Below, in pieces: positions 1 to 6,980 of a stretch of DNA of 64,000 nucleotides; the first letter of the stretch is position 1; each line of letters starts with the position of its first letter. The notes beneath the pieces were generated by a model. That model was not told where the DNA came from. It worked only from the letters and a program-made list of their open reading frames with translations, and searched no databases. The stretch comes from Sporobacter termitidis DSM 10068. Lineage in GTDB: Bacteria > Bacillota > Clostridia > Oscillospirales > Oscillospiraceae. The stretch is from the NCBI RefSeq assembly GCF_900130065.1, contig NZ_FQXV01000002.1, positions 186,001 through 250,000 of the forward strand, given 5' to 3'. The translations under genes were made by a program, and so were the position numbers.

Positions 1-179
1 AGCGGGGCCGGGGGCACATCGTCTGGTTTGAGGACGCGCGCAGCGCTCAGGCGAAATTCGACACCGTGAAGGCTTACGGCCTGAGAGGCATCAGTTACTG
101 GGCTTTAGGCTACCCCTTCCCGCAGAATTGGGCGCTGCTGAACGACAATTTTACGGTGCGCAAGCTGCTGGGGACGTAA
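1..179 (+). CDS. C-terminal end of a GH18-type glycoside hydrolase (partial)
   Basis: The frame is open from base 3 to the TAA at 177-179, giving the last 58 residues of a protein whose start lies outside the window. The visible part reads VWFEDARSAQAKF, then GLRGISYWALGYPFPQNWALL. That pattern (W-E-D/N, a K-x-x-x-A-x-x-x-GL-x-G strand, then W-x-LG) is the last two beta-strands and the substrate-tryptophan strand of glycoside hydrolase family 18. It is common in spore-cortex and peptidoglycan hydrolases such as SleL/YaaH. The catalytic DxxDxDxE motif would be upstream, so activity cannot be judged. No tail domain follows the barrel. Confidence 0.75.
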   Translation, partial: RGRGHIVWFEDARSAQAKFDTVKAYGLRGISYWALGYPFPQNWALLNDNFTVRKLLGT

Positions 180-265
180 GTCCCCCTCTTTTCCAGCGCC
201 ATAAGGCATCAACAGCACCTCGAATCGGCTTGATTTCAGGTGCTGTTCATTATTTTTCATAAATT

Positions 266-360
266 AGTAATAATTATTATTATTGAATTTCTCATTTCTG
301 TACATTTCTTTTTGCGGAAATATACTATATAATCCTTATCAGTAATAATTACTATTATTG
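266..360 (+). promoter_or_regulatory. Promoter with two operator-like repeats
   Basis: A TATAAT -10 box lies at 328-333 with only a weak -35 match (TTTCTT, 305-310). Two 20-bp direct copies differing at one base flank it, at 266-285 and 341-360. Each starts with a near-palindrome: AGTAAT-A-ATTACT at 341-353 is perfect, and AGTAAT-A-ATTATT at 266-278 has one mismatch. The second copy falls at the expected transcription start. This suggests a repressor site pair controlling the small HTH gene at 377 and possibly the chemoreceptor after it. The regulator is unknown. Confidence 0.5.
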
Positions 361-376
361 TTTAGGAGATGCGCTT

Positions 377-550
377 ATGGATTACATGACGGTTAAGGAA
401 GCCGCTGAAAAATGGGGCGGCGGCAGCAGAATGGCGGCGCTCTACTGTACCCGCGGCCGGATTGACGGCGCCGTAAAAAAGGGCAACATGTGGCTGGTGC
501 CAAGCGGGGCTCCAAAGCCCCGGGACTGCCGGAAGGAAGGCAGCCGGTAA
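377..550 (+). CDS. Small excisionase-like helix-turn-helix protein, 57 aa
   Basis: An ATG at 377 follows a good ribosome site (AGGAG, 364-368, 8-base gap) and opens a 57-codon frame ending at TAA 548-550. The product starts MDYMTVKEAAEKWG and continues with LYCTRGRIDGAVKKGNMWLVP. This is the MerR/excisionase-type fold seen in many small Firmicutes proteins, in which a helix-turn-helix is followed by a wing with a GR(I)xGAxKxGxxWxIP core. It probably binds DNA. The sequence between the helices (GGGSRMAA) is glycine-rich, so the recognition helix may be atypical. It sits 57 bases before the chemoreceptor and directly downstream of the paired palindromes, which it might itself bind. Target and role are unknown. 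Confidence 0.65.
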   Translation: MDYMTVKEAAEKWGGGSRMAALYCTRGRIDGAVKKGNMWLVPSGAPKPRDCRKEGSR

Positions 551-607
551 ATAATCGCCCGCGATGAAGCACCCGGAACAGAAACAGAACCGAAGGGAAT
601 GACCATC

Positions 608-2711
608 ATGAATAGAAAAAGGCCCCTGGAGGCCGGCGCGGATAACGGCGGCACTCCCGTGAAGCTGCCCTTTTTCAGGCGCCTCGGCTTCAAGCTGGCG
701 GTTTTCACCGCCTGCGGTATTTTACTTGTGGGCCTCTTTACCCTCATCTACATGTCGACCATCTACCGCGGGGTCGTGGACCAGATCAATACCGACCGCA
801 GCCATATGGCTCTTGTGACGATGGAGACGGTTTTCGGCGATTACGAGCTCCGCTCCAAAAAGGCCGCAGACGTCGTTTCCAGCGCCACGGCCGTGGTGGA
901 CGCCGTGAAAGGCGGCAATAAGGCGGATGTGCTTTCCGCCGTCAACGGCGTGATCGACACCGTCCAGCTGGATGTTGATTTTATCAACGTGACCGACGCC
1001 AGGGGAAACGTCATAACGAGCACCCTTGACAGCGGGGCCGGGGATTCGGCCGTCGACAAAAGCGGCATCCCGGCGGCGCTGGCCGGTCAGACCGTCACAC
1101 ACACCGGGGCCGACGCACAGGCGCAGTTGGGCATCCGCACCGACACGCCGGTCAAAAACGCGCAGGGAGACGTTATCGGCGTTATTTCGGCAGGTTATTC
1201 CCTGGTAAAGCCCGACGTGGTGGACCGCCTCAAGAAGATGACCGGCAACGAGTTCACCGTGTTTATCGGCGACACGCGCGCCAATACGACGATTATAAAG
1301 GACGGGGAGCGGGTCGTCGGCACGACGCTCGATCCCAAGATCGCGGATGCCGTGCTGGGCAAAAAGACCGTTTACCTGGGCCAGGCGGATATTCTAGGCG
1401 CGCCTTACGCCACGGCCTACCAGCCGATACTGGATATCGACGGCAACGCCATCGGCGTTTATTATCTCAGGCGTCCCCATCTCGGCCGTGAACGCGCTGA
1501 TGGACAGGTCGGCCGTCATATCCGCGGTGATCGTGCTGGTGCTGATCGCGGCTGTGATTTCGGTACTGCTGGTTTTTGTGCGGCGGGTCATATCGAGGCC
1601 GGTTGCCGCCATGTCCAGGGTCGCCTCTGAGCTCTCCCGCGGGAATCTGGACCTGGAGCTCGGCTTTACCGCCAGGGATGAGCTGGGCATATTGGCGGGC
1701 GCGCTCCGCACCACGGTCTCTTCCCTGAAAAGCTATATCGGCGATATCTCCGACAAGCTCGGGCAGATGTCCGGCGGGGATATGCGGGTAAACGTGGACC
1801 TGGACTATATCGGCGACTTTGCCGCCATCAAGGGAGCCATGGTGCACATCGCCTCGAACCTGAACGAGACGCTTGCCCGTATCGGCGGCGCGGCGCGCCA
1901 GGTCAGCGCCGGCGCCTCTCAGGTCGCGGACGGGGCGCAGGAGCTGTCGAGAGGCTCCACAGAGCAGTCGGCCTCCATTGAAAATCTCAACGACGCCCTT
2001 TCCAAAATTGCCGGGGACGCTTTGGAGAATTCCGAGAGCGTCAAAGAAGCGGCGGGTTATGCGGCGCAGGCCGGGGACAGCGCCAATGCCGGAAACGCGC
2101 ATATGGGCCGGCTGACGGCGGCGATGGCCAACATCGGCGTGGCGTCAAATCAGATCACAAACATCACAAAGGTCATGGAGGATATCGCGTTCCAGACCAA
2201 TATCCTCGCCCTGAACGCCTCCATCGAGGCCGCCCGGGCCGGCAGCGCCGGAAAGGGCTTTGCCGTTGTGGCGGACGAAGTCCGTTCTCTTGCCGCCAAA
2301 TCCGCCGAGGCGGCCAGGCAGACCGCCGACCTCATTTCCGTCTCCGTCAGCACCGTTTCCGAGGGGACGCAGATCACGGCCCAGGCAGCGCAGGTCCTCC
2401 GCGACGCGGCGGAAAAGGCGCAGAAGGTCAACGACAGCATTACAAAAATCGACCGCGCTTCCGCCGAGCAGGCGGCCGCCATCGAACAGGTCAGGACCGG
2501 GCTGAGCGAAATTTCCACTGTTGTGCAGATCAACGCCGCCGCGGCCGAGGAAAACTCCGCTACCAGCGAGGAAATGTCCACCCTTGCCGCCATGCTGCGC
2601 GAGCAGGTCGCCAAATTCAGGCTGAATAACGATGAGAGCGCCGACCAGGTCTCATCCGTCCAGGTGCACCCGGCGCTTTTGGAAACCGTTTCGGATTTCG
2701 GAAAGTATTAA
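608..2711 (+). pseudogene. Methyl-accepting chemotaxis protein, broken by a +1 frameshift
   Basis: Two overlapping frames together make one chemoreceptor. The first runs from ATG 608 (GAAGGGA ribosome site at 592-598; an ATG at 599 is too close to it) and carries an N-terminal membrane segment and an extracellular sensor that looks like a single Cache domain. The second, in the next frame to TAA 2709-2711, carries the second membrane segment (from about 1503), a HAMP domain and the signalling hairpin with the conserved tip ([12 protein letters not shown], 2212-2247). At 1466-1472 the text reads CTC-A-GGC. Deleting the single A at about 1469 restores an uninterrupted reading, [14 protein letters not shown]. 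It is either a true inactivating mutation or a sequencing error; no slippery homopolymer is present. Ligand unknown. Confidence 0.85.
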
Positions 2712-2738
2712 CGCAGCTCCCTCGGGCAACTGTACGGC

Positions 2739-2768
2739 AAAAACGGCGGGGGGGTTTTCACCCCGCCG
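2739..2768 (-). terminator. Rho-independent terminator after wecB
   Basis: A perfect 8-bp stem, CGGCGGGG (2744-2751) with CCCCGCCG (2761-2768), is followed on the minus strand by TTTTTGCC. It lies 20 bases beyond the wecB stop and also separates it from the convergent chemoreceptor. Confidence 0.75.
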
Positions 2769-2788
2769 CAAGTATTGGCCTTTAAATT

Positions 2789-3886
2789 TTACAATTTCTC
2801 TTCCAGTATATCCGCGATTCTCCTGGAGGCGTATCCGTCGCCGTAGGGGTTGGAGGCGTGGCTCATGGCGTCGTAGGCGGCCTTGTCGACGAGGAGCGTT
2901 TTGAATTCGCGGTAGATGGTCTCCTCGTCGGTGCCGGTGAGCTTTAAGGTCCCGGCGGCGACGCCCTCGGGGCGCTCCGTCGTATCCCGGAGGACGAGGA
3001 CGGGCTTGCCCAGGGACGGGGCTTCCTCCTGTATCCCGCCGCTGTCGGTGAGGATGATATACGACCGCGCCAGGAAGTTGTGGAAATCCAGCACGTCCAG
3101 CGGCTCGATGAGATGCACCCGCCCGTGCCCGCCCAAAACCTCCGACGCCGCCTCCCGGACGGCGGGATTCATATGGACGGGATAGATGATCTTGATGTCG
3201 GGAAACTCCTCAACGATCCGGCGGATGGCGCCGAAGATGCGGCGCATGGGCTGGCCGAGATTCTCGCGCCGGTGGGCCGTCAGCATGACGAGGCGGCTGT
3301 CGGAGGCCCAATTAAGCTCCGGGTGGCGGTAATCGCGCCGCACCGTGGTCTTCAGGGCGTCGATAGCGGTGTTGCCGGTGACGAAGATCGACGCCTCGGC
3401 TTTGCCCTCCTTGAGGAGATTGGCCTTTGAGACCTCCGTGGGGGCGAAGAGGAACCGGGTGACGATGTCCACGGCCTGGCGGTTGAACTCCTCCGGGAAC
3501 GGGGAGGCGATGTCATAGGTGCGCAGGCCGGCCTCCACATGCCCGACGGGGATGTTCATATAAAAGCAGGCCAGGGCGGCGGCGAACGTGGTGGTGGTAT
3601 CGCCGTGGACGAGGACGACGTCGGGCTTTGTGCCGCTTAAAATCCCCTGCATGCCGCGCATGACCTTTTCGGTGACATCAAAGAGCGTCTGCTTGTCCGT
3701 CATGACGGACAGGTCATAGTCCGGCGTGACGCCGAAGGCCTCCAGCACCTGACTGAGCATTTCCCGGTGCTGACCGGTGACGCAGACGCGCGTTTCGATA
3801 TCGGATCGTGCCTTCAGCTCCAGGACGAGGGGGCACATTTTGATCGCTTCCGGCCGCGTGCCGAAAACGAGCATGACTTTTTTCAT
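2789..3886 (-). CDS. wecB: UDP-N-acetylglucosamine 2-epimerase (non-hydrolysing)
   Basis: This cytoplasmic enzyme interconverts UDP-GlcNAc and UDP-ManNAc, supplying ManNAc for wall teichoic acid or other surface polymers. The 365-residue protein has the usual length and the two Rossmann-like halves of the family. FGTRPEAIKM is at residues 8-17, the active-site HVEAGLRTY near 120, and the UDP-binding stretch TDSGGIQEEAPSLGKPVL with the following RDTTERPEG from about 280. The start is ATG 3886 with GAGG upstream. It lies 29 bases after ahcY on the same strand and may be the last gene of that transcript. No other teichoic-acid gene is adjacent, so the downstream polymer cannot be named. Confidence 0.95.
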   Translation of the reverse strand: MKKVMLVFGTRPEAIKMCPLVLELKARSDIETRVCVTGQHREMLSQVLEAFGVTPDYDLSVMTDKQTLFDVTEKVMRGMQGILSGTKPDVVLVHGDTTTTFAAALACFYMNIPVGHVEAGLRTYDIASPFPEEFNRQAVDIVTRFLFAPTEVSKANLLKEGKAEASIFVTGNTAIDALKTTVRRDYRHPELNWASDSRLVMLTAHRRENLGQPMRRIFGAIRRIVEEFPDIKIIYPVHMNPAVREAASEVLGGHGRVHLIEPLDVLDFHNFLARSYIILTDSGGIQEEAPSLGKPVLVLRDTTERPEGVAAGTLKLTGTDEETIYREFKTLLVDKAAYDAMSHASNPYGDGYASRRIADILEEKL

Positions 3887-3915
3887 GGAGTAACCTCGAT
3901 CATTTTATCTTTAAT

Positions 3916-5175
3916 TTAAACGCCCCAGCTGCCGAGATATTTTTTCTGCTCGCCGGTCAGCGTGTCGATGGCAAGGCCGCAGGCGGAGAGCTTTTTTATG
4001 GCGACGGCCGTGTCGATCTCCTCCGGCACCGGGATAACGCCGGGAGACAGCGTCCCCCGGTGGTCGGCGAGGTACTTGGCGGAGAGCGCCTGGATGGCAA
4101 AGCTCATGTCCATGATTTCCACGGGGTGCCCGTCGCCGGAGGCGAGGTTCACAAGCCGGCCCTCGGCCAGCACAAAGAGCGTTTTGCCGCCCTGGAGCGT
4201 GTAGCCCATGATATTCGGCTTCTGGGGGTCTTTTTTAACGGCGTGCTCCTCGAGATACTTGACGTCGACCTCCACGTTGAAGTGGCCGGCGTTGCACATC
4301 ACGGCCCCGTCCTTCATAAGTCCGAAATGCTTTTCGGTGATGATATCGCGGCAGCCGGTGGCGGTGATAAAGAGGTCGCCGCGCTTTGCCGCCTCGGCCA
4401 TGGGCATCACCTCAAAGCCGTCCATCATCGCCTCCAGGGCCTTTACCGGGTCGACCTCGGTGACGATGATGCGCGCGCCGAAGCCGCGCCCCCGCATGGC
4501 GATGCCCTTGCCGCACCAGCCGTAGCCGGCCACGACGACGTCCTTCCCGGCCACGATGAGATTCGTCGTGCGGTTGATGCCGTCCCACACCGACTGGCCC
4601 GTGCCGTAGCGGTTGTCGAACAGGTATTTGCACTGGGCGTTGTTGACGGTGATCATCGGGAATTTCAACAAACCGTCCCGCGCCATGGCGTGCAGGCGCA
4701 TGACGCCCGTGGTCGTCTCCTCGCAGCCGCCGATGATGTCCGGGATGAGGTGCGTCAGCTTTGTGTGGACGAGGTTCACAAGGTCTCCGCCGTCGTCGAT
4801 GATGATGTTCGGCCCCGTCTCCAGTGCCGCGGTGAGATGGCGCTCATATTCTTCGGTCGTGGCGCCGTGCCAGGCGTAGACGTCGATGGGGCCGTCATGC
4901 CCGTTCCCCACGGCCAGCGCCGCGGCCACGTCATCCTGGGTGGACAGGGGATTGCAGCCCGTGACGTGCATCTCGGCGCCCGCGGCCTGCATCACGCGGC
5001 AGAGGCTGGCCGTCTTGGCCTCCATATGGACGGAGAGCGTCACCTTCAGCCCCTTGAAGGGCTTTGTGACGGACAGCTCCTTTTCGATGCTGTTTAAAAG
5101 TGGCATATTCCGGCGTGCCCAGGCGATTTTCCTCTCGCCGGACGCCGCCAGGGATTTATCTCGAATTTCGCTCAT
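3916..5175 (-). CDS. ahcY: Adenosylhomocysteinase family protein (possibly acts on S-inosylhomocysteine)
   Basis: The protein is an NAD-dependent S-adenosylhomocysteine hydrolase homologue, splitting the thioether product of SAM-dependent methylation into homocysteine and a nucleoside. At 419 residues it is the short form without the insertion found in many bacterial and eukaryotic enzymes. It shows the substrate-domain signatures SVHMEAKTASL (about 48) and GCNPLSTQDDVAAAL, and the NAD-binding GYGWCGKGIAMRGRGFGA near residue 217. The C-terminus (LGSWGV) lacks the K-x-x-x-Y tail of the long form. Its start codon overlaps the stop of the SAH/MTA deaminase gene by four bases. Tight coupling to a deaminase raises the possibility that the real substrate is S-inosylhomocysteine, as reported for a methanogen homologue. 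The family call is certain; the substrate is not. Confidence 0.93.
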   Translation of the reverse strand: MSEIRDKSLAASGERKIAWARRNMPLLNSIEKELSVTKPFKGLKVTLSVHMEAKTASLCRVMQAAGAEMHVTGCNPLSTQDDVAAALAVGNGHDGPIDVYAWHGATTEEYERHLTAALETGPNIIIDDGGDLVNLVHTKLTHLIPDIIGGCEETTTGVMRLHAMARDGLLKFPMITVNNAQCKYLFDNRYGTGQSVWDGINRTTNLIVAGKDVVVAGYGWCGKGIAMRGRGFGARIIVTEVDPVKALEAMMDGFEVMPMAEAAKRGDLFITATGCRDIITEKHFGLMKDGAVMCNAGHFNVEVDVKYLEEHAVKKDPQKPNIMGYTLQGGKTLFVLAEGRLVNLASGDGHPVEIMDMSFAIQALSAKYLADHRGTLSPGVIPVPEEIDTAVAIKKLSACGLAIDTLTGEQKKYLGSWGV

Positions 5176-6449
5176 CGTGTCCCGATCCTTTCGCAGACCC
5201 TGTTTGCTTCAAACAGGACCTTTTCTCTGTCAATCGTCGTAAAGCTTCTGTTTTCCATAAGAATTTTGCCGCCCACCATGACGGTCTCGACCTCCGTGCC
5301 GGTCGCGGAGTAAACAAGCGCGGCAATGGGATCGTTCAGCGGCTGGATATTCGGGCGGTCGGGGTCGAATATGACGAGGTCCGCCTTATAGCCGGCCTTG
5401 ATTTCGCCGACACCCACGAGCCCCAGCGCCCTGGCGCCGTTTTTCGTGGCGATACTGAGGGCCTCCGGCGCGGTAATCATCTGCGGGTCGCCCGTCGTGC
5501 CCTTGTGAATAAGGGACAGGAGCCCCAGCTCCCGGAACATATTTAAGGTGTTGTTGCTGGAGGCGCCGTCGGTGCCCAGCGCCACGTTGACGCCGGCCTT
5601 TATCAGCTTCGGCACCGGGGCCACGCCGTTGGCGAGCTTTAAATTGCTCACGGGGTTTGTGGCCACGGAGACACCGCGCCGGGCCAAAAGCGCGATATCG
5701 CTGTCCGTCAGGTGCACGCAGTGGGCGGCGACGGTCCGGTCTGTCAAAAGGCCGCACCCGTCCATGAGCTCCGGCGGCGTACAGCCGTACTTTTCCCGGA
5801 TGGTCTCGATCTCACTCCGACTCTCGGAGATGTGGGTGTGGATGCGGAGGCCCAGGCGCCCAGCCTCGGCGGCCACATCCTTTTGATAGACGTCGTCGCA
5901 GGTGTACGGGGCGTGGGGCGCCAGCATGAAGCTGATATTTTCAAAGCCCCGCCATTTCTCGAGCTCGGCAAACGCCTCGTTGAGCCGCATCTGCCCGCCC
6001 TCGGCGTTGTCCCGGCCGCCCACGAGGCCGCGGGCGAGAACGGCGCGGATGCCCGTTGTGTGGGCCGCCCTGGCCGTCGCGTCCACAATGGGATACATGT
6101 CGCTGAACGCCGTTGTGCCGGTGGACAGCATTTCCATAAAGCCCAGGAGCGTACCCCAGTAGCAGTCCTCCTGCGTGAGCTTATCCTCCAGCGGCAGAAT
6201 CCTGCCGAAGAGCCAGTCGTTGAAGGTCAGATCGTCCGCGCAGTTGCGGAAGAGCGTCATGTAGACGTGGGTGTGGGCGTTGACGAGGCCCGGCATCAGG
6301 ATTTTCCCCGAGCCCAGAATGGTCTTTTCGGCCTTGAAGCCCTCAGGGGCCGCGTCGATCGCCGCGATGACGCCGTCTTTGATATAGACCGTTGCGACCT
6401 TCACCCCGTCGGGCAGGACGGCGAGAATGTCCCGGATGATGATATTCAT
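5172..6449 (-). CDS. mtaD: 5'-methylthioadenosine/S-adenosylhomocysteine deaminase (amidohydrolase)
   Basis: This zinc-dependent amidohydrolase of the MtaD/SsnA group deaminates adenosyl thioethers (SAH, methylthioadenosine, 5'-deoxyadenosine) to the inosyl forms. All metal and catalytic motifs are visible in the 425 residues: NAHTHVYM near 60, HAPYTCDD near 180, HTHISESRSE near 210, HCVHLTDSD near 240 and GTDGASSNNTLN near 290. ATG 6449 has a GGAGGG-type ribosome site just upstream. It is the first gene of the mtaD-ahcY pair and overlaps ahcY by four bases (ATGA), so the two proteins should be made together. Substrate preference within the group cannot be read from sequence. Confidence 0.9.
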   Translation of the reverse strand: MNIIIRDILAVLPDGVKVATVYIKDGVIAAIDAAPEGFKAEKTILGSGKILMPGLVNAHTHVYMTLFRNCADDLTFNDWLFGRILPLEDKLTQEDCYWGTLLGFMEMLSTGTTAFSDMYPIVDATARAAHTTGIRAVLARGLVGGRDNAEGGQMRLNEAFAELEKWRGFENISFMLAPHAPYTCDDVYQKDVAAEAGRLGLRIHTHISESRSEIETIREKYGCTPPELMDGCGLLTDRTVAAHCVHLTDSDIALLARRGVSVATNPVSNLKLANGVAPVPKLIKAGVNVALGTDGASSNNTLNMFRELGLLSLIHKGTTGDPQMITAPEALSIATKNGARALGLVGVGEIKAGYKADLVIFDPDRPNIQPLNDPIAALVYSATGTEVETVMVGGKILMENRSFTTIDREKVLFEANRVCERIGTR

Positions 6450-6578
6450 AAAAGCCCTCCAAAGAAAATATGAGGTCCCGTTTTTTTACCAATATATCAT
6501 CTGTGCGGCCCGATTACAACAGCAAAGGACCGGCGCGCCGGTACGATTGATGTGATATTCGCCGCCCGTTATGCTGAA

Positions 6579-6615
6579 AAAGCATAAAATCAGGCGTCCC
6601 CGGCCGGGGACGCCC
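6579..6615 (-). terminator. Strong hairpin after the 93-aa membrane protein gene
   Basis: An 11-bp perfect inverted repeat, GGCGTCCCCGG (6593-6603) with CCGGGGACGCC (6604-6614), is followed on the minus strand by GATTTTATGC. It separates the small gene at 6634 from mtaD. Confidence 0.6.
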
Positions 6616-6633
6616 TTGGTTTGATATCAAAGC

Positions 6634-6915
6634 TTATAAGACATACAGCGCCAGGACCCACGCGAGGGCGGTTGCAGCCGCGCCGAAAGCGGCAAAGGCG
6701 GGTGCGGGCAGTCTGGGCAATCGTCTTTTTTTGATATGATACCGGACGTAATTGTCGGCTACCTCCTGCGCCTGCTTGATGATCTCGTCGCCTGTCACGC
6801 CGCCGCCGCGGAGCGCTTCCTCCTTGACGATGAATATCGCCTCTTCAAAAAGATGGCGGTCCGGCGACTTGATAACAATGACGCGGCGCGATACACCTTT
6901 TACCACTTCCATCAC
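6634..6915 (-). CDS. Small membrane-anchored protein of unknown function, 93 aa
   Basis: A 93-residue frame starts MMEVVKGVSRRVIVIKSPD. The N-terminal two thirds is charged and predicted soluble (EEAIFIVKEEA, TGDEIIKQAQEVADNYVRYH), followed by a basic KKRRLPRL patch and one C-terminal membrane helix (about residues 72-92, rich in Ala, Leu and Trp). This suggests a tail-anchored protein with its soluble part in the cytoplasm. It lies 65 bases after spoIIE on the same strand and is followed by a terminator, so it is probably the last gene of the spoIIE transcript and may be sporulation-linked. I do not recognise a named family. Confidence 0.6.
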   Translation of the reverse strand: MMEVVKGVSRRVIVIKSPDRHLFEEAIFIVKEEALRGGGVTGDEIIKQAQEVADNYVRYHIKKRRLPRLPAPAFAAFGAAATALAWVLALYVL

Positions 6916-6980
6916 ACCCCTACACGATTTGGTAACATTTTGCCCGTTTAGGTGGTGGAATATACAGGTAACAAAGGGGC

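Noticed and set aside
6450-6633. SAH riboswitch upstream of mtaD-ahcY
   Set aside because: No pseudoknot or conserved SAH-aptamer core could be recognised in the leader by eye.
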